A stretch of DNA of 64,000 nucleotides, from contig KN805391.1 in assembly GCA_000818945.1 (NCBI GenBank), positions 55,834 through 119,833 on the forward strand, read 5' to 3'. The DNA comes from Schizochytrium sp. CCTCC M209059. Taxonomy: Eukaryota > Sar > Bigyra > Thraustochytrida > Thraustochytriidae. A model generated the notes under the pieces. The model was not told the DNA's origin. It made no database searches and saw only the letters and a list, made by a program, of their open reading frames with translations. The translations under genes and the position numbers were made by a program. Positions 1-9,119 of the stretch are shown piece by piece. Every line of letters starts with the position of its first letter. Position 1 is the first letter of the stretch.

Positions 1-138
1 GGGCCCGCGCCTCGCTGCCGCGCCGCGCGCTCGGCGCCCTCGCGGGGAGGGCTGCGGAAGGAGGCCGCGGTCGCCCGCCAGCGCCGCGCGGCGTGGAGCG
101 CGGCGTAGGCGGTCTCGCGCGAGAGGCGGCGGGCGGTC

Positions 139-1326
139 ATGGCCAAGTCCAAGGCCAGGAACAAGAAGGCCCAGAGCAAGGCCCGGAGGCGGCGGCCGGC
201 TGCTGCCGCGGGCGGCGGGGACGACGGGAAGCAGCGGCAGCGGCGGCAAGAAGAGCAGGGACAGGGACCAGAGGCGATGAGCGCGGCGCGGGCTGCCAAT
301 TTCGTGAAAGAGTCGATGCCTGGATGCCACGTCGCAAGGTTCGCAGCTGACTGGCTCGTGGACGTCGATACGGAGCTCGACGACGAGACATTTGGCATAA
401 GACTGGACCAGGTGCCCGAAATTTCAATCGATCCCGAGTCTCGACTGCTGTCTGTGATCAATTCTGACCCTGAAAGGTGTAAGAGCTTCAATGTAACACT
501 GTCGGGAGCTTGTCTGCCGGCCCGAAACGGCGACGGCTTGGCGTTGGCACAGGGCATCGCGCAGGATGCCGATGGCCAGCAGACGCCATGCGTTAGCTTT
601 GTACTCGTTGTCAAGCCGAAGCAAATGATGGACGTTTGCTTTGTCAGCGCTCTGCCTGATGCTGAGACTAATGCAGGTGGAGCCACAGATTTGGCCTCGG
701 ACGTACATTATTGTCCTTTGGAGCTGCCAAAGACCTCTCATGAAACCGCACCCATCGTTAGTTTTCCTCTTGGCGGGCCTGGACCATTTCTTTGCTCACA
801 GGGGGCATGCGGTCACTTTACTCACTATTTTCCTGGCAACTGCTTCGCTGTGGACCTCGAGTGCGAAGTGGGTACGCCAGTGCTCGCTGTCGGCAGCGGT
901 GTCATCGTCGGCCTGCAGCAAGACGAGTCAGTGGAAGGGATCCACGCGCGCAACCTTTTCCATTGGAATTCGCTACAACTCCAGCTTGACGCAGGAGGTG
1001 TTGTCGAGTATGTGCACATTCGAAAAAATAGCGCTGTAGTAGCAATTGGAGATCGCGTCGAAGGCGGTGCGCTTTTATGCGAGAGTGGCGCTGTTGGCTT
1101 TGCTCCACGTCCTCACTTGCACATTCAGATGCTCCCGTCGACAGCCGCTGACGCAGCATCGATTCCTTTTCGGATTTCGTGCTGTAAGGTTGATCTCAAT
1201 GACGCCAAGGACAATGTCTCTCCCCAAGTTTGCCAAGCGGGTATGCGATACGCAGCAGGTGATGACGATCAAGGTCTCTCGATCAATTCGGAGCAGGAAA
1301 CTTCAAGTGAAGACGTAAAATCATGA
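139..1326 (+). CDS. M23/LytM-type metallopeptidase-like protein
   Basis: A 395-residue single-exon protein. The N terminus (residues 1-45) is Lys/Arg/Ala-rich low complexity, and a second Met at residue 47 is an alternative start. The C-terminal third carries a duplicated-hybrid-motif (M23) core. A His229...Asp239 pair sits in HYFPGNCFAVDL, followed by GTPVLAVGSGVIVGL. His293 lies in VEYVHI, and an HLH motif (His326/His328) lies in RPHLHIQM. These match the zinc ligands (H, D, second H of HxH) and accessory histidines of LytM-type endopeptidases, so the site looks intact. Family members hydrolyse glycyl or peptidoglycan peptide bonds, or act as non-catalytic regulators; the eukaryotic substrate is unknown. 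The long H-to-D spacing (ten residues) resembles the YAVDF-type subgroup rather than classic HxxxD lysostaphin. No signal peptide is apparent. Bacterial origin by transfer is possible, but base composition looks native. Confidence 0.75.
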   Translation: MAKSKARNKKAQSKARRRRPAAAAGGGDDGKQRQRRQEEQGQGPEAMSAARAANFVKESMPGCHVARFAADWLVDVDTELDDETFGIRLDQVPEISIDPESRLLSVINSDPERCKSFNVTLSGACLPARNGDGLALAQGIAQDADGQQTPCVSFVLVVKPKQMMDVCFVSALPDAETNAGGATDLASDVHYCPLELPKTSHETAPIVSFPLGGPGPFLCSQGACGHFTHYFPGNCFAVDLECEVGTPVLAVGSGVIVGLQQDESVEGIHARNLFHWNSLQLQLDAGGVVEYVHIRKNSAVVAIGDRVEGGALLCESGAVGFAPRPHLHIQMLPSTAADAASIPFRISCCKVDLNDAKDNVSPQVCQAGMRYAAGDDDQGLSINSEQETSSEDVKS

Positions 1327-1658
1327 CAACTTTGTCATGCTCATGTTTAGCGTTTGGTCGTGCTGCAGAAAGCGCGCTCAGCTCGTAACAAACTTCTCGA
1401 GTGCTCAAAGTCATAAATTTAGTTTCATTGTAAGGCTTAAAATTGGGTCGAGCAGTCTTTTGCAACAGAAAGCACGCTCTTCGTTCTCTCGGATGGACTC
1501 GTAAGTCCAAGAAAATTTCTTGATCAAATTTGGCATTTGGTCGAGCTGTCTTGTCTTTTGCCACGCGAGCACACGCGAGCACACGTGAGCGTGAGTACTT
1601 TCTGCCTTCATTCTTGAAATAAAGGCCAAGCAAACGTGAATAGCAAGGCATCTCGCTC
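1327..1658. repeat. Intergenic spacer with a degenerate ~93-bp tandem repeat
   Basis: The spacer between two plus-strand genes contains three diverged copies of a motif of the form TTGG(G)TCGAGCWGTCTTTTGC...AAAGCACGCTC, starting near 1355, 1443 and 1536. On the minus strand the copies preserve a common frame reading ARPNAK / ARPNFK / ARPNAK at 31-codon spacing. A short CGAGCACACG-type repeat follows at about 1565-1590. No supported gene lies here. Confidence 0.55.
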
Positions 1659-2840
1659 ATGACCGAAAGCTTGCACCCAGGCGCGCGCCTGGAATGCGAC
1701 TTTGCAGCTCTAGTGGCGACGCTGCGCGCAGACCCCGATGGACAAGCCTTGCGCTCAAGCCTGCGTGCACGGCTTGCGCAGCACCCGGGCCGCCGGCCGC
1801 GATTACGCCATGGCCGCACTTGGGCGACTAACGGTGGCGGCAGCGCAGAACCAGCGCTCTTGCGAGAGCTCGCAGAGACGCAGCGGCGCTATGTCGCCGA
1901 GCGACGCGCGAAACGCGAGGAACGGCGCGCCAAGCGCAAGCGCGAGCGCGACCGTCGCGGCAAACCGCTCGTGCCGGAAGCCTTTTCGCGCGAGCTCGCC
2001 AAATTTGACAAACCCGCAGGTCTCGACGCGGATGTGACCAAGGAGCTGACGCAGACTCGAATGCGGACGTACTTGGGCTCCTTTGAAAAGCATCAGAATA
2101 TTCTGCAGCACCTTTTGCCCCCCATTTCGAGCGAGTACAAGGCGTATCTGACTCGAGTGGGCTTTGCTCGCAACGAAATGACGCTCGAACCCATCGAGAG
2201 ATCGTGCGCCTGTCTCGGCTGCCAGCACTTGCAGCCTGGCGGCTGGGGGAAACAACTAGCTACAGCGCTTCCGTACCGCGCAGGTAAAGGTCCTGTTGTG
2301 CGAAATTTAACACTTCGGGCAGCGCAAATGATTGGCCAAATCTACACCAAAGACAATGCAAACAAGTACTGCGCCCGATCCTTCTCAATCGCCATGGCCG
2401 CAAAGAGACTTGTTGAACATTCTTCGGAAAAAGAGGGAGGATACGAGTCCGTGAATGCACTCAAGCTGCGCTGCGTTGCAATCGGGATTGTGCGACTTGA
2501 GATGGGACGAAGGCTCGTGCAAAACCGCTGTTTGCCTGCGATCGAGCCACGTCATGAGGAGCAAACGCGTGAAATTTTCCGCACGATTGAGGCGCGGCAG
2601 TTCTCGGGCCGAATCAACAAGCTTTTCATCCAGTTCCTCTACGACAACTTTGCCGAGGCAAAGGAAGAGGACAAAATTGACCCGCTCACCTGGGACGAAC
2701 TTCTCCATGGTCATCGTCATGTCGGAAGTCCGGGAAGTCGACCACATGTTCTTGGAGCTCGCGCACTCTTCGAGGGCCGCTGCACAGGGTACCTGAAAAA
2801 GGTAACGTTTTCCAGCGAGGACTTTGCTCTTTTCACTTGA
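1659..2840 (+). CDS. Hypothetical protein (orphan), possible C-terminal frame slip
   Basis: A 393-residue protein I do not recognise. Residues ~70-110 are a strongly basic Arg/Lys/Glu helix (RRAKREERRAKRKRERDR), which could be a nuclear or nucleic-acid-binding segment or a coiled coil. Residues ~130-330 are a mixed helical globular region with a cysteine cluster (SCACLGCQ near residue 188). GC-rich third positions support coding up to about 2695. After that the annotated frame becomes Gly/His/Arg-rich with A/T third positions. The +1 frame instead reads a well-patterned segment (FSMVIVMSEVREVDHMF) up to TGA near 2796. Either the true C terminus lies in the other frame (a one-base indel near 2695) or the last ~45 residues are divergent. 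The ATG at 1659 is the first in frame. Confidence 0.6.
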   Translation: MTESLHPGARLECDFAALVATLRADPDGQALRSSLRARLAQHPGRRPRLRHGRTWATNGGGSAEPALLRELAETQRRYVAERRAKREERRAKRKRERDRRGKPLVPEAFSRELAKFDKPAGLDADVTKELTQTRMRTYLGSFEKHQNILQHLLPPISSEYKAYLTRVGFARNEMTLEPIERSCACLGCQHLQPGGWGKQLATALPYRAGKGPVVRNLTLRAAQMIGQIYTKDNANKYCARSFSIAMAAKRLVEHSSEKEGGYESVNALKLRCVAIGIVRLEMGRRLVQNRCLPAIEPRHEEQTREIFRTIEARQFSGRINKLFIQFLYDNFAEAKEEDKIDPLTWDELLHGHRHVGSPGSRPHVLGARALFEGRCTGYLKKVTFSSEDFALFT

Positions 2841-3068
2841 TGTGTTGCGCTCGCCGACGTTCAGGTTGACAATGGCTTTATAATATTGTAAAATGATGCT
2901 TTATCCCCCCCCCCTTGCCTCGTTGGCGTGTGAGCGATGCGATGTTTATTAACCATTCAAACAAACAAGAAAGCTTCTAGGCCCATGTGGTTGCAACATC
3001 GAATGGAACTTCTTCTCTTCCCTTTACATCTATTGATCTTTCTATTTTCCTGCTTTTGCCTCGGACGC

Positions 3069-3840
3069 CTAGCTTGAGGCAGCCTCCTCGCGCTCCTTGG
3101 GTTTGATAAGAACATTGTCGATTTTTACGAGAGCCTTGTTCGCTGACATGTGCTGCAATACCTTGATGCGCGCTTCTTCTGGGGTAACGTCGTCGTAAAT
3201 GGGGTTCCCAACGAGAAGGATGTCTTTGAGCTGCGTGCATGCCGCGAGCTTTTCGAGTTCGGACCAATCTTTGATACTATTGTTGGACAGATACAGGACT
3301 TCAAGCTTTGGAAGTCCTGCGAGCCCGTCAAGCGTTGAAATCTGGTTGTAAGAGGCCCAGATTTCTGTCAACGTTCCCGCATTTTCTTCAAGCTTTTCGA
3401 AGCGCTTGAGATTATTGCGTCCAATTGAAAGGACACGAAGCTTTGACATGCCTCCAAGGGGCAGCAATTTCTCGATCGCATTCGTAGAAAGCGCCAAGTG
3501 TCTGTAATTGCAGCAAAGAATGACACAGTCAGTTGCACTCCCTTCTTCATCGCTCTCTTGTTTCTTCGTTTATTAAATGTATGGCAAAACGTACTCGCAC
3601 TTGGTCAGGCCATTCAAGGAATTGTCAAGCTTTTGAATAGGCGGCATCTGGCAATACAGGTGAACTGCCTCTGCTTCAGTCGACGGTGTGCCTGTCTTCT
3701 CCTCCTGCCGAATTGGAAAAAGGGGGAGGGGGAGGGGGCCGCATATCATCAGTCAGTCGATCAAATGCTCGGATTCCGACGTTCTTGCATCAACGTTGCA
3801 CAACACTTACCCATGACTTGATGGCCGCTGCGCATGTCGT
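3069..3840 (-). CDS. DNAL1: Dynein axonemal light chain 1 (LC1), multi-exon
   Basis: A leucine-rich-repeat light chain of the outer-arm dynein gamma heavy chain, acting in the flagellar axoneme. I can place three coding exons on the minus strand: 3840-3811 (30 bp), 3704-3595 and 3501-3069. They are separated by introns of 106 bp (3810-3705) and 93 bp (3594-3502) with GTAAG/GTACG donors and CAG acceptors. The joined product is about 190 residues, the usual LC1 length. It reads AIKSW/EEKTG, then YCQMPPIQKLD, then LALSTNAIEK, LRVLSIGRNN, LTEIWASYNQI, LEVLYLSNNSIKDWSE and LVGNPIYDD, matching LC1 in order. The start codon is not certain. A possible first exon is 4107-4090 (ATG plus five codons, phase 0, GTCAAT donor). 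Presence implies a motile flagellated stage. Confidence 0.9.
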
Positions 3841-4344
3841 CTACGAAATCGAAGTGTCGTTTTCGTCAGTTCTTCAGGTGCTACTGTTGCTGTTCTTGCT
3901 TTTCTCGCTTCTTCCTGCGCTGCATGCCGGCAACCTCGAGCTCATCTCACCCCAACTCAGCGCACGACTCTTTGAAGAAGCTCGTCCAGAGCAAATACCA
4001 CCCGATCCCACGCACCATTCTCCCTTGCTCTCAAAAGGTAGCGCGCGCTTCGCTGACGCTCGCTGCTGGCGATGCGTGCCCCGATTGACCTTTTGTTGTT
4101 GACGCATAATTTCTTGCGGTCGAACTGCAGAAGAACGTTGGAAAATGGTCCGTTTTCGTGATTTTAGGCCTATTTGTTGTTTGAGAACTTCTGTCAAAGT
4201 CCTTGCGATCTGAGGTCACTCACTCAGTATTTCGAGCAGCCTGGTCTGGCCTAGCCTGGCCTGGCCTTGGAGATCATAAATTCCTTTTCCAAAAAGTAGA
4301 TCGTAAATTCCAAAAACTTCGCGGTTCAATGTGGTACGGCGGGC
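3841..4344. other. DNAL1 upstream region and intergenic spacer
   Basis: This holds the probable 5' end of DNAL1 (a candidate first exon at 4107-4090 and a possible intron 4089-3841), then the spacer to the 3' end of the ankyrin-RGS gene. A short CTGGCCTGG-type repeat lies at about 4240-4267. No further gene is supported. Confidence 0.4.
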
Positions 4345-7110
4345 TCATCCAGCTTGACAAATAGTGATTCGGCGTTTCCAGCGTTGAATGCGGAGAACAC
4401 GGGCCGCGACGAGCGGGTCTTCCATCATGAAGCGATCGGCAACGTACTTGAAGCCTGCGTGCTTGCGCCACTGGGCACGCACGAACTTTGGATAAACTGT
4501 TGCATACAAACGGTCCATCACAACCTGTACAGCAGGCTCAAAGCATCGCGGGCCTCGGTTGAGCTCTTCCCATATGGACTTGCGCAATATTGGCGGAATG
4601 CATGCCAAAATTGGGGTACGCAAAAATGTATCATAGACCTCTAGCGTCTGTGGCATGACCGCATCTATCAGAGGAACATCGCGACAAAATTTGCACATGG
4701 GACTTGCAGTGTTACCGAACTCGCCGACTTTTTGTTGCTGCGCTGCGGCAAGCTGCCAATTGCAAGACTTGCAGATAAGGAGCCCTTGGCGCTCTGCTTC
4801 GAGAGCCTTGCGGACGGCATTGATGAAAAAGACAAGCTGATGGCAATGTTGTCGCAGTGCATAAGAGCGGAAAAGGCGCCATCCAACGTCCACGTCCTCG
4901 AGGACAGCACAAAAAGTACTTTTTGCAAAGAGACGATTGCGCCACGCTTTTCCTGGATCGAGAGACATTTGGAAGTTTGCGCGATCGAGCGCAATGCGCC
5001 GGCGTTGTCTCGAGCTTTCTTTTTTTTCGCGCTCAATGCGCTCAGCTTGTGCTTGAGAAGCTCTCGTTATCCTATTTTTGGGTCCCAATTCTTGCACTTG
5101 AACGCGATGAACGCGCTTCCACAAATCCCGCGCCGCGTCAGCATGTGATGCGCTGACGAGGAGACGCGAGGCTTCGTTGACGGTATCGAGGAGAATGCTT
5201 CCATTTGCTTGATCGAGAACAAGGCATTCCTGAACAGCAGTAAGCGCGAAACGTCTGGCCGCACGCGCGCGACCAAGGGTTAAGGATCCGCGCACAAGAC
5301 ATAAAAGCGTCGGCACAGCTTGAAGACCAAAGTGTCCTCCGACATCATGTTTGTGTGTGGCATGAGCTCGCTTCTGCGCCGCCAAAAGCGCAGCTGCTTC
5401 GCGAATGCCCTTTTCGGGCTCGTCGAGCACATCAATCAATAGTTCAGCCAGTTGCAACTGAATGGGTCGAAGAAGAAGACTCACCGATTCAGAGGCCTTG
5501 GAGGCGAAGGTGCTTTCCTGCATCTCTCCATTCCGAGCTTGTCTCAGTAGGTCCTCAAGACGACGATGTGGGTCTTCTCCAGGCTCTGCAATTTCCGCGC
5601 CGCAATCTTTGAGCAATTGCTCCTTGTGCCTTTTTCGTCTCTCGCTTTCTCGTTGCCTCGCGCATTGCTCCTGCGCAAGAAGGTCTTGGGCTTGGTCTTC
5701 TGCCATAATTTGCAGCCTTTCGCGAGGTTCAAGCTGCTCGCTTGACCTTGTCAAGCATTTACTCTTTTTCAGCAAAGCAATGCTCGTATTGGGTTCTAGT
5801 GCTTCGCCCCTCCGCGCAGGACGTCGTGCATGGAATTTACTGGGGTGAAACGAGGCTTTACGGCAGTAATCTTGCACAAGGGCCTCTTGGGACGCCAAAA
5901 ACAGCATGTCGGCCTTTTCTGCAGGTGCGTAATATGATCCAAGAATACAAGAACCGACATCCTGCTCAAACGTCTCAAGAAGGTGTAGAATGTCATGTCG
6001 ACGCGCTCCGAGCGCCACTAGCTTCGCATTGAGTCCAGAGGGTAGCTTGTACCGCGCAAAAGCCCGAACGCCGAGCAAGAGGCGCACGACTTCCATGTGT
6101 CCATGCTGCGCAGCGAGCATGAGGGGGCTGAGCCCGTCCGATGTCAGAACGTCCGGATCCGCATGCAGAATGTGCAGCAAGAGCCGTGCGGCCAGAAAGC
6201 GACCTCGACGGCATGCTTCGTGCAGGGCGGAGATGCCATGTGTCTCACTCTGCAAGTCAACGGTGGCTCCTAGTTTGACGAGTTCGAGGATAAAGAGACA
6301 GCGATCGTGTTGTACCGCGAATGCGAGAGCAGTTTCGCCCTGCGGGGTTTGGTGGTCTGGGGAAAGCTGGCCCTTTCGAATCGCCTCCAAAATACGATCT
6401 TCTTCGTGCGAGCGAATAAAGTTGTCCTTGGCTTTGCGTTCGTCTTGATCTGAAATTGTCTGGGGATCGCGCGTGCGACTTGCAAAGAGCTGCTCCTCAA
6501 AATAACGTCGTAGCGTATGCTTGCGCTTTTGCGTGGAGAGTTGTACAAGCTCATTGGTGGAATGGGCGCCGTGACGTATCAAAAATTGCGCACAGCATAG
6601 TCCAAGATCAAATTTGACTACGCAGAGTGCAAGGGGCGTATGGCCATCCGCGTTGGGATCATCAACCCTGGCGCACGCTGTTTCGACGAGATAGGTGGCC
6701 ATGGTATCGATCCTTCCAAGCTGAAGCGCCATCGTAAGCGGTGAGAGCGCGCACGCGTTTTCCTTGTTCACGTCAGCACCGTGCTCCAGAAGAGCGCGAA
6801 CCATGGCCAGGTCATTGAGCGAGACAGCAAGCACAAGGGGGGTCTGTCCCAGACCCTTGGAGCTCATGTGATTCACGTCTGCGCCGAGCTTGATCAGAGC
6901 TTGCACCCGACCCGTGTCTCTCCCCGCGACACATCGTAAGAGTGCAGTCCAGCCTTGGCTTACCTCGGTATTTGGTGGCGCCCCACGGCGTATGCTTTCG
7001 CACGCGGCGAAGTAGTCATCCGTTGCGATGGCACGAAGAAGTGCCGCTTCTGCCTCTGCGGGCGTCCATCGCGGCATCACGCGAAAACAGAAGAATTCAT
7101 TCGCCCTCAA
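4345..7110 (-). CDS. Ankyrin-repeat protein with C-terminal RGS-like domain
   Basis: A 921-residue single-exon protein. Two blocks of ankyrin repeats are visible: roughly residues 50-190 (GWTALLRCV, QTPLVLAV, LSPLTMAL, HTPLALCV) and 255-390 (GETALAFAV, ISALHEAC, LSPLMLAAQ). A charged helical, probably coiled-coil middle follows (residues ~440-640). Residues ~730-900 resemble an RGS fold: TFCAVLEDVDVGWRLFRSYA with QLVFFINAV, later LEVYDTFLRTP, RKSIWEEL, then CFEPAVQVVMDRLY and YPKFVRAQW. Between these halves, near residues 780-810, sits an insertion with two Cys-x2-Cys pairs (CKSC, CKFC), a possible zinc site. RGS domains accelerate GTP hydrolysis by G-alpha or serve as scaffolds; ankyrin repeats bind partners. 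Function is inferred from domains only. Confidence 0.75.
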   Translation of the reverse strand: MRANEFFCFRVMPRWTPAEAEAALLRAIATDDYFAACESIRRGAPPNTEVSQGWTALLRCVAGRDTGRVQALIKLGADVNHMSSKGLGQTPLVLAVSLNDLAMVRALLEHGADVNKENACALSPLTMALQLGRIDTMATYLVETACARVDDPNADGHTPLALCVVKFDLGLCCAQFLIRHGAHSTNELVQLSTQKRKHTLRRYFEEQLFASRTRDPQTISDQDERKAKDNFIRSHEEDRILEAIRKGQLSPDHQTPQGETALAFAVQHDRCLFILELVKLGATVDLQSETHGISALHEACRRGRFLAARLLLHILHADPDVLTSDGLSPLMLAAQHGHMEVVRLLLGVRAFARYKLPSGLNAKLVALGARRHDILHLLETFEQDVGSCILGSYYAPAEKADMLFLASQEALVQDYCRKASFHPSKFHARRPARRGEALEPNTSIALLKKSKCLTRSSEQLEPRERLQIMAEDQAQDLLAQEQCARQRESERRKRHKEQLLKDCGAEIAEPGEDPHRRLEDLLRQARNGEMQESTFASKASESVSLLLRPIQLQLAELLIDVLDEPEKGIREAAALLAAQKRAHATHKHDVGGHFGLQAVPTLLCLVRGSLTLGRARAARRFALTAVQECLVLDQANGSILLDTVNEASRLLVSASHADAARDLWKRVHRVQVQELGPKNRITRASQAQAERIEREKKESSRQRRRIALDRANFQMSLDPGKAWRNRLFAKSTFCAVLEDVDVGWRLFRSYALRQHCHQLVFFINAVRKALEAERQGLLICKSCNWQLAAAQQQKVGEFGNTASPMCKFCRDVPLIDAVMPQTLEVYDTFLRTPILACIPPILRKSIWEELNRGPRCFEPAVQVVMDRLYATVYPKFVRAQWRKHAGFKYVADRFMMEDPLVAARVLRIQRWKRRITICQAG

Positions 7111-7729
7111 CCGCGGCTGCGATCACTGCGGTCACTGCGATCACTGCGATCACAGCGATCACTGCGATCACTGCGATTACTGCGATCACTGCGATCACTG
7201 CAACTGTAGCTGAGACGGTGACGGTGACGGTGACGGTGGCGGTGACGGAAATCGGGACGGGAACTGCGTGCGTGCGAGCGCGAGGCCTGCTTGCTCGACG
7301 TCCGAGAGCGGGCGGATCGCGCCGCCGTGCCAAGCTTTACCTTCGACGTCTGCTGCTCGTCCGAGGGACAAACGAGTTGAGTCCCAATCTCCGCGCCTTA
7401 AAAGGTGTGTACTCCTGTTTTGACAAAAAAAAATAGTTGACAACCGGGCATAGGCCTAGTGGTTGGTGATGTGGTGAATGGTATGGACACAAGAGTACGG
7501 ACATAAGAGGAACAAAGTTGGATGGTGTAGAATAGGGGCAAATCAAGAAAGCATATGTAGATGGATGGAAGAAAAAACCTAAATGACTGTCGTGCACGGC
7601 ACATGTTGGTCAGTGTCACCAAACAATCATCAAACATTCTTATAGGCAGACACACAGATTTTCGTTATACTATCTATACTGGTACAATATTTAATTGAGG
7701 GAAAGACTATCATCTCTTTGTCTCTTTCA
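7111..7729. other. Spacer between ankyrin-RGS 5' end and DnaJ 3' end
   Basis: It contains the 9-bp repeat, then a hexamer GGTGAC tract at about 7214-7248, and beyond 7400 an A/T-richer stretch likely holding the 3' UTR of the DnaJ gene. No further gene is seen. Confidence 0.5.
7118..7202. repeat. 9-bp tandem repeat (GCGATCACT)n upstream of the ankyrin-RGS start
   Basis: About nine imperfect copies of a 9-bp unit begin within ten bases of the ankyrin-RGS start codon, so they lie in its leader or promoter. They create spurious ORFs on both strands. Confidence 0.85.
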
Positions 7730-8851
7730 TCACAAGGAACCGGCAAGACGCGCGCGCTGCGAAGCGTCCTCGGGAAACTTGACGTTGAAGAGAACCTTGA
7801 GGCAACCGCGAGACCCTGTCTTCGTATTGGGCATACCACGTTCGTGAAGCACGACTTCCTGGGAGGAAGATCGGAGCGAAGGGAAGGGAACGCGAATGTT
7901 TTGACCGTCAAGCGTTTTGACAGTTGTGTAGCCTCCAGACAGAGCTTCCTTCAATGAAACGTCGACCTTCATACTGAGGTCATCGCCGCTACGCGTGAAT
8001 ACCGGATGGGGCTTCTCCTTGAGTTTAAACACCATATCCGCAGGGTCGTAACCTGGTTCCTCTGAGCCGAGACCCTTAAAGGTGAACTTGGTTCCCTCCT
8101 TCATTTGAGGCTTGAGCTTGAGCTCCACCACTTGTGCGGCGTCAACAAATCGGCCACTAGGTTCGTCGTAGAGTTTGCGTGTGATCTTGAGTTTCTTGGT
8201 AGCGCTATTGTACAAGTCTTCAAGAGAGACAGAAAAGTCTTTCTCGATGGGCGGGCGCTTCTGGCGCTTGGCAGGACGTTGCGACGGGCTACGACGGGGC
8301 ATGCCTCGCGATCCCATACCACCCATGCCGCCCATACCACCCATGCCGCCCATGCCGCCGCCGCCAGAAGATGAAAAGACGAAAGGAGAACCGCCTCCCA
8401 TGCCGCCAAAGTCACTGCCGTCGCCGCCGCCATTGACAAAGGTGAATCCTCCATTGCCACCACGCATGCCGCCCATACCCCCACTGCCACCGCCAAAGAA
8501 CTGCGAAAACAGATTCTCGGCAAACTCCGGAGGCATGGAAAAGCCGCCTTGGCCGCCCATTCCGCCACCGCCCATGCCACCGCCCATGCTGCCATAGCTG
8601 TCAGCCTGGTCGCCGGTCATGCCGGCCTTGAGACCTTCCTCGCCGAAGCGGTCGAACACCTTGCGCTTCTCCGGGTCCGAGAGGACCGCGTACGCCTCGG
8701 CGACCTCCTTAAACATGGTGTCGTCACCATTCTTCTTGTCTGGGTGGTGCTTGAGCGCGAGCTTCTTGTACGCCTTGCGTAGCTCCGCGTCCTGCGCGTC
8801 CCTGCCGACGCCCAAGATCTTGTAAAAGTCGCGGCCCGTGCTCTGCGGCAT
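7730..8851 (-). CDS. DnaJ/Hsp40 co-chaperone, type II (DNAJB/Sis1-like)
   Basis: A 373-residue J-domain co-chaperone that stimulates Hsp70 ATPase and delivers substrates. The J domain spans residues 1-70 with the HPD motif at 36-38. Residues ~85-195 form a long Gly/Met/Phe-rich linker (repeats of GGMGG). Residues ~200-373 form the two beta-sandwich substrate-binding domains (SVSLEDLYNSATKKLKITRK; GDDLSMKVDVSLKEALSGG). There is no CxxCxGxG zinc finger, so it is type B. No C-terminal EEVD is present. It lies head-to-head with the Hsp101/Hsp104 gene (start-to-start about 800 bp) across a region with several heat-shock elements, suggesting co-induction by heat-shock factor. Confidence 0.93.
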   Translation of the reverse strand: MPQSTGRDFYKILGVGRDAQDAELRKAYKKLALKHHPDKKNGDDTMFKEVAEAYAVLSDPEKRKVFDRFGEEGLKAGMTGDQADSYGSMGGGMGGGGMGGQGGFSMPPEFAENLFSQFFGGGSGGMGGMRGGNGGFTFVNGGGDGSDFGGMGGGSPFVFSSSGGGGMGGMGGMGGMGGMGSRGMPRRSPSQRPAKRQKRPPIEKDFSVSLEDLYNSATKKLKITRKLYDEPSGRFVDAAQVVELKLKPQMKEGTKFTFKGLGSEEPGYDPADMVFKLKEKPHPVFTRSGDDLSMKVDVSLKEALSGGYTTVKTLDGQNIRVPFPSLRSSSQEVVLHERGMPNTKTGSRGCLKVLFNVKFPEDASQRARLAGSL

Positions 8852-9088
8852 CTTGCTCGTCTGCTCTGCCTCGCTGGTAGCCTTCGTGCGAGGTCCAGCG
8901 CCTGTACCTGCTGCTGCTCCTCTGTGCGCGCAACGCGACAGCGACCAGACGCCACTGTTTCGCTTTCTCCGTGCTGCTCGTGCACTCGCGATTCGTATTT
9001 GCTGGCTCGCTCGCTCGCGTGCTCGTCCCAGGCGCTTCCTTCGGACTTGTGACTTTCACCTTTGACCATGTACGTAGGCGTCCCCCGC

Positions 9089-9106
9089 TTCCGGAAAATT
9101 CGCGAA
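9089..9106. promoter_or_regulatory. Heat-shock element, four perfect units
   Basis: TTCcgGAAaaTTCgcGAA: four alternating inverted pentamers on an exact 5-bp grid (9089, 9094, 9099, 9104), a textbook binding site for a heat-shock factor trimer. It lies between the divergent DnaJ and Hsp101/Hsp104 genes, nearer DnaJ. Confidence 0.85.
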
Positions 9107-9119
9107 GAGACTCGACGCC

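Noticed and set aside
1283..1819. 178-codon minus-strand ORF with ARPNAK repeats
   Set aside because: It overlaps the starts and ends of two better-supported plus-strand genes and has no ATG-side support. The repeat itself is kept as a finding.
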